Assembly: GCA_947600335.1 (NCBI GenBank)
Contig: CANQGB010000011.1
Location: 1-38,383, forward strand
Length of the DNA: 38,383 nt
Direction of reading: 5' to 3'
Origin: an uncultured Bacilli bacterium
GTDB taxonomy: Bacteria > Bacillota_I > Bacilli_A > RF39 > UBA660
Below the pieces are notes generated by a model. That model had not been told where the DNA came from. It worked only from the letters and a program-made list of their open reading frames with translations, and searched no databases. Each line of letters starts with the position of its first letter. The stretch's first letter is position 1. A program made the translations under genes and the position numbers. This document shows positions 7,170-15,290 of the stretch, piece after piece.

Positions 7170-8855
7170 CTACATTTTGGTTGGAATATCAATTCCTAAT
7201 ATATTTAACAAGTCTTTAATTATCTTAGTAGTTAAATTAAGTAAGATTATCCAATCTTGTTTTTTTCTTTCATCTTCTAAATTATTAATATGATTATTTT
7301 CATAAAATGCATTCATTAAAACACACAATTCATATAAATAATTAGCAATAACCGATGGCATGCGGGAAATAAACGCATAATTTAAGACATTTTCTAGTTC
7401 TAAGAGTTTGATTCTTAAATTTCGGTCGTGAACATTATATATTGTTTTTGATAAATTGTCTACTGGTGTTTGATTAAACTCAAGAATTTTTTTGGTACGA
7501 AGATATGTGTATAAGATATATGGTCCAGTTTTACCAGTAGTTTTAGAGAATTTATCGATATCAAAAATATAAGATTTTTCATAATTATTTTGTAAATCGG
7601 CAAATTTGATGATGGAGTTAACAATGATATCTAAATCTTGGGGAGTGTATTCGAATTGATGTTCCGGATTATTTAAGAATATTTCTTTGATTTCAGTAAA
7701 CATTTCTTCGAGTTTAGGGGTATTGCCAGCCCGAGTTTTAAAGGGTTTACCATCGGTACCGTTAATAGTACCAAGGCCTAAAAATTCAAAGTCAATATCT
7801 TTAGTTAAGGAATATTTTTGACAAACCCGAAATAATTGAGTGAAATGTAAATTTTGGCGAATATCGGTAGTATAGATTATTTTTTGCGGATTATAGTCTT
7901 TTTTCCGTTGATAAATAGTAGCTAAATCAGTGGTGCCATATAAGTAGGCTTTATTGCTTTTTTGATAGATAAATGGAGGAATTTCTACCTTATCAGTTGG
8001 TAAGGCAACGGGTATTACTCTTGCGCCTTCGCTTTCTTCTAAAAGATTTTCCGTTTCTAAATCGGTAGTTAAAGCTGGGATATATTTATAAGCATCAGAT
8101 TCGCCAAGCCATAAATCGAAGGAAACTCCTAAGTAATCGTAGATTTTTTTGATATCTTTTTTAGATATTTCGAGAATTTGGTGAAAATATTTTTGATATT
8201 CCGGATTACCATCTTGTAATTCTTTAGTAATATTGGCACATTTTTCTTTGATTTCTGCATCTTCTTTACATAAGGCACTCATTTGAGGATAGATTCTAGA
8301 TAGTTTTTCAAGGGTTATGTTTTCAAGGGAACAGTTTTCTTGTTGCAAGCCATAGATAACTTGGCCAATTTGAAGACCATAGTCACCTAGATGAACATCA
8401 CCGATAACTTTTTGATTCATGTATGTTAGTAATCTCTTGATTGATTCACCAAAGATAGCGGGTCTTAAATGCCCAACATGGAGAGGTTTAGCAACATTAG
8501 CTCCCCCATAATCAAGAATTATGGTTTCTTCTGGAGGCATTTTGATATTGTATTTAGGATTATTAAGCATTTGATTTAGTAAATCATTTAGATAAGAATC
8601 ACTTAAAGTAAAATTAACAAAACCGGGTTTAACGCATTCTATTTTGGAAAAATTAGCGGTTAATACAGAGTTTTTTTGGCATTCTTCAACTATCGCATTG
8701 CCGATGTCTAAAGGATTTTGATGCAAGGTTTTGGCTAAGTTAAAAGCACCATCATATTGATAATCACATAAATCAGGACGATTAGATTTTTTTATGTTTA
8801 CTTCTTCCGTTATATTATAAAGTTTTTGGATAATTTGTTGTAGTTCATTATTCAT
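7170..8855 (-). CDS. argS: Arginyl-tRNA synthetase
   Basis: Class I synthetase that charges tRNA-Arg. The HIGH-type motif is HVGH (126-129, in VAKPLHVGHLRPA). As in many ArgRS the KMSKS lysine motif is replaced by GKPFKTR, and the C-terminal DALR-like anticodon-binding domain follows. With the chosen start it has 561 residues, normal for a Bacilli enzyme. I chose the ATG at 8855 and not the in-frame GTG at 8864, because that GTG is itself part of the AAGGTG ribosome binding site. The start overlaps the end of the ywiB-like gene by 8 bases, suggesting translational coupling; the same pair argS-ywiB adjoins in B. subtilis. Confidence 0.96.
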   Translation of the reverse strand: MNNELQQIIQKLYNITEEVNIKKSNRPDLCDYQYDGAFNLAKTLHQNPLDIGNAIVEECQKNSVLTANFSKIECVKPGFVNFTLSDSYLNDLLNQMLNNPKYNIKMPPEETIILDYGGANVAKPLHVGHLRPAIFGESIKRLLTYMNQKVIGDVHLGDYGLQIGQVIYGLQQENCSLENITLEKLSRIYPQMSALCKEDAEIKEKCANITKELQDGNPEYQKYFHQILEISKKDIKKIYDYLGVSFDLWLGESDAYKYIPALTTDLETENLLEESEGARVIPVALPTDKVEIPPFIYQKSNKAYLYGTTDLATIYQRKKDYNPQKIIYTTDIRQNLHFTQLFRVCQKYSLTKDIDFEFLGLGTINGTDGKPFKTRAGNTPKLEEMFTEIKEIFLNNPEHQFEYTPQDLDIIVNSIIKFADLQNNYEKSYIFDIDKFSKTTGKTGPYILYTYLRTKKILEFNQTPVDNLSKTIYNVHDRNLRIKLLELENVLNYAFISRMPSVIANYLYELCVLMNAFYENNHINNLEDERKKQDWIILLNLTTKIIKDLLNILGIDIPTKM

Positions 8856-9207
8856 AGATATCACCTTTTTTAGTTATTATTATTTTATTTTTAGCATCTT
8901 CAGATTCAATAACATATTCTAATTCGATTTTATCAGGGGTTACTTGAAACATGCATTGTTCGACAAGAATGGGAATGATACAATTTTCATTTTTTAGTTT
9001 AATGGAGCATGTTTGATTATTTATATCTAGAGTAAATAAAAAATCTTCATTTTCGCGAATAAATTTTTGATTTTCTATATCTATCACAGTATTATAATCT
9101 AACAATTCAGTTTTAATACATAAATCGGTCAGATTACCAAATAAATCTTTTTGGAAGATAGGTTCATCATTTTTAATAAAAGTTAAAGATATTTCGTTCT
9201 GTTCCAC
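8848..9207 (-). CDS. DUF1934 / YwiB-like beta-barrel protein
   Basis: A 119-residue protein rich in beta-strand-like stretches, without signal peptide or membrane helix. The C-terminal pattern (IELEYVIES...NKIIITKK) and the partnership with argS fit the DUF1934/YwiB family, a small calycin-like barrel of unknown function. The call depends partly on context: the gene immediately precedes argS and overlaps it. It is the first gene of the ywiB-argS-rpoE-prfA-prmC operon, behind an extended -10 promoter. It is a little shorter than B. subtilis YwiB (about 142 residues). Confidence 0.6.
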   Translation of the reverse strand: MEQNEISLTFIKNDEPIFQKDLFGNLTDLCIKTELLDYNTVIDIENQKFIRENEDFLFTLDINNQTCSIKLKNENCIIPILVEQCMFQVTPDKIELEYVIESEDAKNKIIITKKGDIYE

Positions 9208-9233
9208 GAATTACACCTCTTTTTTTCTAGGAC

Positions 9234-9242
9234 ATTATACCA
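9234..9242 (-). promoter_or_regulatory. Extended -10 promoter of the ywiB-argS operon
   Basis: The minus strand reads TGGTATAAT, a perfect -10 with a TG extension; no good -35 is visible. It lies about 25 bases before the ywiB-like start in the gap shared with the divergent PBP gene. Confidence 0.6.
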
Positions 9243-9308
9243 TAAAGGGTAATGATTTGCACTCATAAATTCAATTTTTTTTATCATACTAAAAAAAGGT
9301 GGAATTTT

Positions 9309-11234
9309 ATGAAGAAATTTTGGTTTTTTTCTAAGTCTATTTTGTTTGTTTTTTTAATCTTTTTAATTGTGATGAGTGGGTTATATGTTTATGCCTTTTT
9401 TAGTCCTAAGTTAGAGTTAACCAATATTGGTCAAATGTATATTTATGATAGAAATGAGGCGTTAGTTTACCAAGGTAGTGGCACGAGTGAATGGGTTGAT
9501 TTAGAAAATATTAATGATAATTTAATTAAGGCCGTTATTAGTGTCGAAGATAAAAATTTTTATAAACATCATGGATTTGATTATTTAAGAATTGCTAAAG
9601 CGATGATGGAAAATATTAAAAATAAAAGTATTGTTCAAGGGGCATCGACAATTAGTCAACAATATATTAAAAATATGTATTTAGATTTTTCTCAAACTTG
9701 GGATAGAAAAATTGATGAGGCTTTTTTAACTTTAGAGTTGGAAGTTCATTATAGTAAAGATGAAATATTAGAAGGGTATTTAAATACGATTAATTATGGG
9801 GCTGGCAATTATGGAATTATGAATGCTAGTAAGTATTATTTTAATAAAGAAGCCAAAGATTTGTCTTTAGAGGAAGCTTTAATGCTGGCGGGAATTCCGA
9901 AAAATCCTACGCGTTATAATCCAGTGAATAATTATGATGAGTGTATTAAGCGAGCGAAGATTGTAGCCCAAACGATGGTGGAGAATGATTTATTAACACA
10001 AGAGGAATATGATAATTTATTTTTAGAGGCTATTCCGATTTATGGGAAAAGAGAGTCTAATAATTTACAAATGTTAATGTATTATCAGGATGCAGTTTTA
10101 CATGAATTGAATAATTTAAGTGGCATACCAGCAACTTTATTGGAGAGTGGCAGTTTGAAGATTTATACGAATTTAGATTTGGAAGCCCAAAGTGAGTTGG
10201 AAAAAGCCGTTTTACATAATGTTACTGATGAAAATATGCAGGTAGCCGGAATTTTGGTAGAGCCAGATACCGGGGCAATTTTAGCTTTAACAGGAGGAAT
10301 AGATTATGCAACAAGCCAATATAATCGGGCAATTTCAGCATCTAGGCAAGTAGGGTCAACGATGAAACCATTTTTGTATTATGCAGCTCTAGAACATGGA
10401 ATGACTAGTTCTTCAAAGTTTTTAAGTGAATATACTAATTTTGTTTTTTCAAATAATAAGACTTATAGTCCATCGAATTTTAATGATGTTTATGCGAATA
10501 AAGAAATTACCATGGCCGCGGCTTTAGCTTATTCAGATAATATTTATGCCGTGAAAACGCATTTGTTTTTAGGGGAGGATACTTTAGTGGAAACGGCGAA
10601 AAGATGTGGAATTACAGGCAATTTAGAGCCTAATCCTTCTTTAGCGTTAGGAACTAGTGAACTCAAAATGATAGATTTTATTAATGGTTATACAACTTTG
10701 GCGAATGGGGGATATTTAACCGATAATTTTTTGATTAATAGAGTAGAAGATTTAGAGGGAAATGTTTTATATGAGCATAAAAATAAGAAAAAAATGGTGT
10801 TAAATTCCAATTATTTGTATATTTTAAATGAAATGATGAGTAACACGAGTAATTCAAGTTTTACAAGTTATACTGTACCGACAGCTTTATCGATTGCTAA
10901 TCAAATGAGTCGAAAATATGCTTTGAAAACAGGAACGACCAACAGTGATTATTGGACAGTAGGATACAATAATGATGCTTTATTAATGGTATGGTTAGGT
11001 TATGATGATGGGAAGGCCGTGGAAAGAGATTCAAGTACGTGGGGAAAAAAAATTTGGATTGAAACAATGGAGAATTATTTAAAAGAAAGAAAAAGTAATT
11101 GGTATGAAACGCCTAAACATGTTATTGGAATTTTACAAGACCCAGTGACAGGAGAAGGGGTTACAAATGATAATGCCGCGGTTTTTTATTATGTTAGAGG
11201 TAGTGAAAGTTTGGGAGTTTTGAAGGAAAATTAG
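9309..11234 (+). CDS. Class A penicillin-binding protein (transglycosylase/transpeptidase)
   Basis: A 641-residue bifunctional peptidoglycan synthase (PBP1a-like). It has an N-terminal membrane anchor (about 10-30), a GT51 glycosyltransferase domain (about 60-240; catalytic Glu80 in SVEDKNFYKHHG, and GASTISQQYIKN), and a penicillin-binding transpeptidase domain with STMK (Ser350), SDN (409-411) and KTGTT (540-544). I chose the ATG at 9309 because AAAGGTGG precedes it; an upstream in-frame ATG at 9252 lacks a binding site and would add 19 non-membrane residues. It is the only plus-strand gene left of the origin, so it is transcribed against the replication fork. It is divergent from ywiB and convergent with noc, and looks like an insertion into an otherwise co-oriented arm. 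Confidence 0.95.
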   Translation: MKKFWFFSKSILFVFLIFLIVMSGLYVYAFFSPKLELTNIGQMYIYDRNEALVYQGSGTSEWVDLENINDNLIKAVISVEDKNFYKHHGFDYLRIAKAMMENIKNKSIVQGASTISQQYIKNMYLDFSQTWDRKIDEAFLTLELEVHYSKDEILEGYLNTINYGAGNYGIMNASKYYFNKEAKDLSLEEALMLAGIPKNPTRYNPVNNYDECIKRAKIVAQTMVENDLLTQEEYDNLFLEAIPIYGKRESNNLQMLMYYQDAVLHELNNLSGIPATLLESGSLKIYTNLDLEAQSELEKAVLHNVTDENMQVAGILVEPDTGAILALTGGIDYATSQYNRAISASRQVGSTMKPFLYYAALEHGMTSSSKFLSEYTNFVFSNNKTYSPSNFNDVYANKEITMAAALAYSDNIYAVKTHLFLGEDTLVETAKRCGITGNLEPNPSLALGTSELKMIDFINGYTTLANGGYLTDNFLINRVEDLEGNVLYEHKNKKKMVLNSNYLYILNEMMSNTSNSSFTSYTVPTALSIANQMSRKYALKTGTTNSDYWTVGYNNDALLMVWLGYDDGKAVERDSSTWGKKIWIETMENYLKERKSNWYETPKHVIGILQDPVTGEGVTNDNAAVFYYVRGSESLGVLKEN

Positions 11235-11245
11235 GAATATAAAAA

Positions 11246-11295
11246 AAAGTCTAATTAGGATGTTACTTAGGTGAAACATCGTTAGTTTAGACTTT
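11246..11295. terminator. Bidirectional terminator between the PBP gene and noc
   Basis: A two-step inverted repeat: an outer 9-bp arm (AAAGTCTAA / TTAGACTTT) and an inner 6-bp arm (GATGTT / AACATC). A runs lie to the left and T runs to the right, so it can stop transcripts from both convergent genes. The noc stop codon (11294-11296) touches the outer arm. Confidence 0.8.
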
Positions 11296-12646
11296 ATTTT
11301 TTTATTTTGATTGTTATTTGATATGTATCTTCTAAATCAGCTTCTTCAAGTTCAAGGTCAATTCCCCGTTCTTTGATTTTTTCAATATTGTCGCGAATAT
11401 CATTTATAGTAGTTTTAAAATCAAGGCCGGCTTTTTCTTCTTGAATTTCTTCATATTTTGGGTCTAATTTTTCTATGCTGTCTAAAGGGTCAATTAAACC
11501 TTCTAAATTGGCAAAAGCAAAACTTTCTAATTTTGGTTCGGGAGATGACGTTTCCGGAGTTTCAGGAGTTGGTTTAACTGGTTCAGGTTGGTCATAAATA
11601 GGATTTAAATCGACAACTGTTTCTTTATTTTCGCTAGGTAGTTCGGGAGTATTATCAATAGGAAGTTCTTGAGGTTTAACATAAATATCTTCATCAAGGA
11701 AATCGATAGGATTTAAGTGAGTTGGTTCTTCAATAGGTTTTGGCTCTTCAATTGGTTGTTCTTTATTGAAAATATCAAGTGAGGGAGCGGTATTCATATT
11801 AGTTTGTTCATCTTCTAGGAAATTAAAGAATTTATTAGGTATTGCTTTTTTTTCTTCTTCCTCAGTAGGTTTTGGTTCTTCGATTGGTTGAGGTTCAGAA
11901 TTTTGAGGTTTCATGAATTCTTCAACATTATGAAGTTTGCGACTAACATTTATATCTTGGGCATTATTCATAATTTCAGTTAAATTAGGGTTAATATTAT
12001 TTATCAAAGGCATTCCACTTTCTTCATCATCATCAGGTTTATTATTTTTGAGTTTTTTTAGTTCCATATCTAATTGCCGAACAGGCATTCTTTCTTCAAT
12101 TATTCTTTTTAACCATTTACGTTGTTCTGCTTTATCTTCTAGACTTAATAAAGCTCGGGCATGACGTTCAGATATTTTTTCATTTAAAAGGGCATCTTGA
12201 ACTTCGTTATCAAGATTTAATAGCCGTAGTTTATTGGCAATAGTAGATTGCGATACACCCATTTTATCAGCTAATTGTTCTTGAGTTAGGTAGCCTCTTT
12301 CTAATAGTTTTTTATAGGACTTAGCTTCTTCAATGGAAGTTAGATTTCTTCTTTGAATATTTTCAACTAAAGCTACTTCGGCGCTTTTATTATCATCGAT
12401 ATCCGAAACAATAACTGGAACTTTGGTTAGTCCTGCTAAAGTAGAAGCTTTATATCTTCTTTCACCAGCAATTATTTCATATTTATCACCTAATGGCCGA
12501 ACAACTAGTGGCTGAATTATACCATGTTGTTTAATAGATTCAGCTAGTTCTTTGATACCATCTTCGTTGAATGTTAAACGTGGTTGAAATCTATTTGGTA
12601 TTATATCTTCAATAGGTATTTCTTGGATAGTTTGGTCCCTTTTCAT
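11294..12646 (-). CDS. noc: Noc-type nucleoid occlusion protein with large acidic/proline-rich insertion
   Basis: A 450-residue ParB-family CTPase. Domains: an N-terminal CTP-binding domain with NRFQPR (18-23) and GERRYKA (61-67); a helix-turn-helix DNA-binding domain (about 100-200); an extra segment (about 201-400) rich in Glu, Pro and Asp with repeated QPIEEPKP; and a C-terminal dimerisation piece ending ITIKIKK. Specificity positions indicate Noc and not ParB: Gln133, Lys139 and Arg161 correspond to Noc Gln173, Lys179 and Arg201 in Caulobacter ParB numbering; Asn144 replaces the usual Lys184. Position after rsmG is also the Noc slot in Bacillus. B. subtilis Noc has about 283 residues and an N-terminal membrane-binding amphipathic helix, which is absent here because the protein starts directly at the CTPase domain. 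Noc normally binds scattered sites and blocks Z-ring assembly over DNA. No parA is adjacent. Confidence 0.9.
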   Translation of the reverse strand: MKRDQTIQEIPIEDIIPNRFQPRLTFNEDGIKELAESIKQHGIIQPLVVRPLGDKYEIIAGERRYKASTLAGLTKVPVIVSDIDDNKSAEVALVENIQRRNLTSIEEAKSYKKLLERGYLTQEQLADKMGVSQSTIANKLRLLNLDNEVQDALLNEKISERHARALLSLEDKAEQRKWLKRIIEERMPVRQLDMELKKLKNNKPDDDEESGMPLINNINPNLTEIMNNAQDINVSRKLHNVEEFMKPQNSEPQPIEEPKPTEEEEKKAIPNKFFNFLEDEQTNMNTAPSLDIFNKEQPIEEPKPIEEPTHLNPIDFLDEDIYVKPQELPIDNTPELPSENKETVVDLNPIYDQPEPVKPTPETPETSSPEPKLESFAFANLEGLIDPLDSIEKLDPKYEEIQEEKAGLDFKTTINDIRDNIEKIKERGIDLELEEADLEDTYQITIKIKK

Positions 12647-12675
12647 TTTCTAATCAGCCCCTTTAGCCTATTATT

Positions 12676-12704
12676 AATATATCTTATATTAGAGTTTTTT
12701 TCAA
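12676..12704 (-). promoter_or_regulatory. Promoter for noc inside the end of rsmG
   Basis: On the minus strand TTGAAA (plus 12699-12704) and TATATT (plus 12676-12681) are exactly 17 bases apart, in the last codons of rsmG and just after them. It would give noc its own transcript besides the mnmE operon read-through. Confidence 0.55.
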
Positions 12705-13397
12705 TGGTTTTTTGAGAATTTTGTCATAAGTTCGTGGATATTGAGAATTAGTTTTGGCATTGTGTTCAATTATAAGGATGGTTCTTTTACTATTTTCAAG
12801 AGGAAGAGTGAATTCTTTTTTAGCGATTATTGTTCCTTTAAGTTCTTGGAAATAAGGTTCTAGGCCAAGCATTTCTTTTTCGACTTTAGCTTTCATCGCA
12901 ATAAATTTACCTGATATTTTAAGAGCCGGCAAGGATAATTCAAGTAAAATTTTTAAATCGGCAACAGCGCGAGAGGTAACGATATCAAATTGTTCGAGAT
13001 TATTTTTAACATATTCTTCGGCCCGCATATTGATTATTTCCACGTTTTTTAATTGTAATTTGGTATTTAGGTAGGCTAAAAATTTGGTTTTTTTATTATT
13101 AGAATCAAGCAGAGTAAAGTGGCTAGTAGGCTTAAATATGGCTAAAACAAGGCCAGGAAAGCCAGCACCAGTTCCAATGTCTAAAACTTTACTATTGTCA
13201 GGAATATATTCTAGGATGGTTAGAGAATCATAAAAGTGTTTTAAATAGATATCTTCTTTAGTTTTAAGAGCTGTTAAATTGGTGTGTTCGTTGTATTCTA
13301 ATAATGTTGTTAGATAGATATTTAGAAGGTCTAGTTGATTTTTTGAAAGGTCAATATGCAACTTGGCTAATTCATTTTTTAAGATTTCTTCATTCAT
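12684..13397 (-). CDS. rsmG: 16S rRNA (guanine527-N7)-methyltransferase
   Basis: RsmG (GidB) methylates G527 of 16S rRNA in the 530 loop using SAM; loss gives low-level streptomycin resistance in other bacteria. The SAM motif VLDIGTGAGFPGL and the later VTSRAVADL segment are visible. I prefer the ATG at 13397 (237 residues), 11 bases after AAAGGA. The ATG at 13406 is only a few bases from that site. With this start it overlaps the mnmG stop by 8 bases. A lysine-rich tail (KKPLKKT) extends beyond the core. It is third in mnmE-mnmG-rsmG-noc. Confidence 0.95.
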   Translation of the reverse strand: MNEEILKNELAKLHIDLSKNQLDLLNIYLTTLLEYNEHTNLTALKTKEDIYLKHFYDSLTILEYIPDNSKVLDIGTGAGFPGLVLAIFKPTSHFTLLDSNNKKTKFLAYLNTKLQLKNVEIINMRAEEYVKNNLEQFDIVTSRAVADLKILLELSLPALKISGKFIAMKAKVEKEMLGLEPYFQELKGTIIAKKEFTLPLENSKRTILIIEHNAKTNSQYPRTYDKILKKPLKKTLI

Positions 13398-15255
13398 TTT
13401 TACCATATTCCTTTTTTAAATATATTGCTAATATTGAAATATCAGCAGGGTTGACACCACTTATGCGAGCTGCTTGGCCAATCGATACTGGGCGAACTTG
13501 TTCTAATTTTTGCCGAGCTTCACTAGCTAAATTTTTGACTTTTTGATAATCGATATCATTTGGAATTTGTTTTTCTTCTAATTTTAACATTTTATCGATT
13601 TCTTTTTGGGTTTTCGTAATATAACCTTCATATTTTATAGCAATTTCAACTTCTTCTTTAACATCTTCTGAATAGTCAAGGGGAATAATTTGTTCTAAAA
13701 ATTCTAAAGTTATTTCTGGGCGTTTTAATAATTCAAAAAAACTAGTTTTATTTTGCGGAATAGAGAAATTATTTTGTAGGAAGATGTTTTTTATCTTTTC
13801 AGTTAATTCAAGTTTGGTTTCTTTTAAAATTTGGGTTAATTCATTAATATTAGCCAATCTAGTTTGATAATTTTGATACATTGTATCGGTGATAGTATTT
13901 AACTCATGAGCATATTCTCTTAAACGAAGGTCAGCATTATCATGTCTTAATACTAACCGATATTCAGCGCGAGAGGTAAGCATACGATAAGGTTCTTTAG
14001 TACCTTTGGTAACTAAGTCATCTATTAAAACCCCAATGTAAGATTCGTTTCTTTTTAATATAAGGGGTGGGTGATTTTGTAATTTTAATGAGGCATTAAT
14101 CCCAGCGATTAACCCTTGGCCAGCTGCTTCTTCGTACCCACTAGTACCATTGATTTGACCAGCAGTGAATAGATTAGCAACAACTTTGGTTTCGAGACTT
14201 GGTTTTAGTTGTAAGGGTTCGATAGCATCATATTCGATAGCATAAGCATATTTGGTAATTATAGCATGTTCTAAGCCTTTTAAACTATGAACCATTTGGT
14301 CTTGAATTTTTTCCGGCATACTGGTAGAAAAACCTTGAAGATACCATTCATCATAATACATGCTTTCTGGTTCTAAAAATAATTGATGGCGTTCTTTATC
14401 TTTAAATCGGACTATTTTATCTTCTATTGAAGGGCAGTATCGAGGACCTATGCCCGTAACATAACCACCATACATACTTGATTTATCTAGATTATTAAGA
14501 ATAATTTGATGAGTTTGGTCATTTGTATAGATTAAATAGCATTTTTGTTGGTCTTCTAATTTATATTGGGGTTTATCATCGAAAGAAAAGGTATGGTATT
14601 TATTGTCTCCTAATTCTTCTTGACAAGCCGAAAAGTCGATAGAAGAGGCTTTTAGGCGAGGGGGAGTTCCGGTTTTTAAACGTTGAATTTTAAAGCCATA
14701 TTTTTTTAAGTTATCACTTAGATGGTTACTTCTCTCTTCACCATGAGGACCTTCTTCTTTACTAACAGAACCGCGTAAGATATTGCTTTTTAAGTAAGTA
14801 CCAGTAGTTAATATTAAGGCATTACAGTAGTATTTTGTACCATCGGCTAAGATAATGCCTTTTATTTGGTCGTTTTCAACAATTATATCTTCAACTTTGC
14901 CTTCTTTAATGGTTAAATTTGGAGTGGCTTGTAAGCGTTTAAGCATATTTTTAGGGTATAAAGTTTTATCTGCTTGACAACGCAATGATTGAACAGCGGG
15001 ACCTTTCTTACTATTAAGCATTTTTATTTGAAAATGAGATTCATCGGCTACTTTACCCATTAAACCACCTAAAGCATCGATATCTCGGACAATAACACCT
15101 TTAGCTGTTCCACCTATGGAAGGGTTACAAGGCATATCAGCAATATTTTTAATATTCATAGTTATTAATAAAGTAGAGTGACCCATAAAAGCGGCGATAT
15201 GACTGGCTTCACATCCGGCGTGTCCTCCACCAACAACGATTATTTCATAGTTCAT
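13390..15255 (-). CDS. mnmG: tRNA uridine-5-carboxymethylaminomethyl modification enzyme MnmG (GidA)
   Basis: FAD enzyme that, with MnmE, adds the carboxymethylaminomethyl group to U34 of several tRNAs. The FAD-binding GGGHAGCEAS is at residues 9-18. DMPCNPSIGGTAKG, the INGTSGYEEAAGQGL block and the C-terminal helical MnmE-binding region are all present, and 621 residues is the usual length. The ATG at 15255 is chosen over the in-frame GTG at 15264, because AGGATG gives correct spacing to the ATG and lies too near the GTG. It ends in TGA overlapping rsmG. It follows mnmE by 35 bases. Confidence 0.97.
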   Translation of the reverse strand: MNYEIIVVGGGHAGCEASHIAAFMGHSTLLITMNIKNIADMPCNPSIGGTAKGVIVRDIDALGGLMGKVADESHFQIKMLNSKKGPAVQSLRCQADKTLYPKNMLKRLQATPNLTIKEGKVEDIIVENDQIKGIILADGTKYYCNALILTTGTYLKSNILRGSVSKEEGPHGEERSNHLSDNLKKYGFKIQRLKTGTPPRLKASSIDFSACQEELGDNKYHTFSFDDKPQYKLEDQQKCYLIYTNDQTHQIILNNLDKSSMYGGYVTGIGPRYCPSIEDKIVRFKDKERHQLFLEPESMYYDEWYLQGFSTSMPEKIQDQMVHSLKGLEHAIITKYAYAIEYDAIEPLQLKPSLETKVVANLFTAGQINGTSGYEEAAGQGLIAGINASLKLQNHPPLILKRNESYIGVLIDDLVTKGTKEPYRMLTSRAEYRLVLRHDNADLRLREYAHELNTITDTMYQNYQTRLANINELTQILKETKLELTEKIKNIFLQNNFSIPQNKTSFFELLKRPEITLEFLEQIIPLDYSEDVKEEVEIAIKYEGYITKTQKEIDKMLKLEEKQIPNDIDYQKVKNLASEARQKLEQVRPVSIGQAARISGVNPADISILAIYLKKEYGKNE

Positions 15256-15290
15256 ATATATCACATCCTATTTATGTTTTTTAAAATTTT

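Noticed and set aside
9252..9308. Upstream ATG for the PBP gene
   Set aside because: No ribosome binding site; AAAGGTGG fits the ATG at 9309, where the typical membrane anchor begins.
11261..11278. TGTTACTTAGGTGAAACA as a parS variant
   Set aside because: It has two extra central bases and a poor left half, and its inverted symmetry is explained by the bidirectional terminator between the PBP gene and noc.
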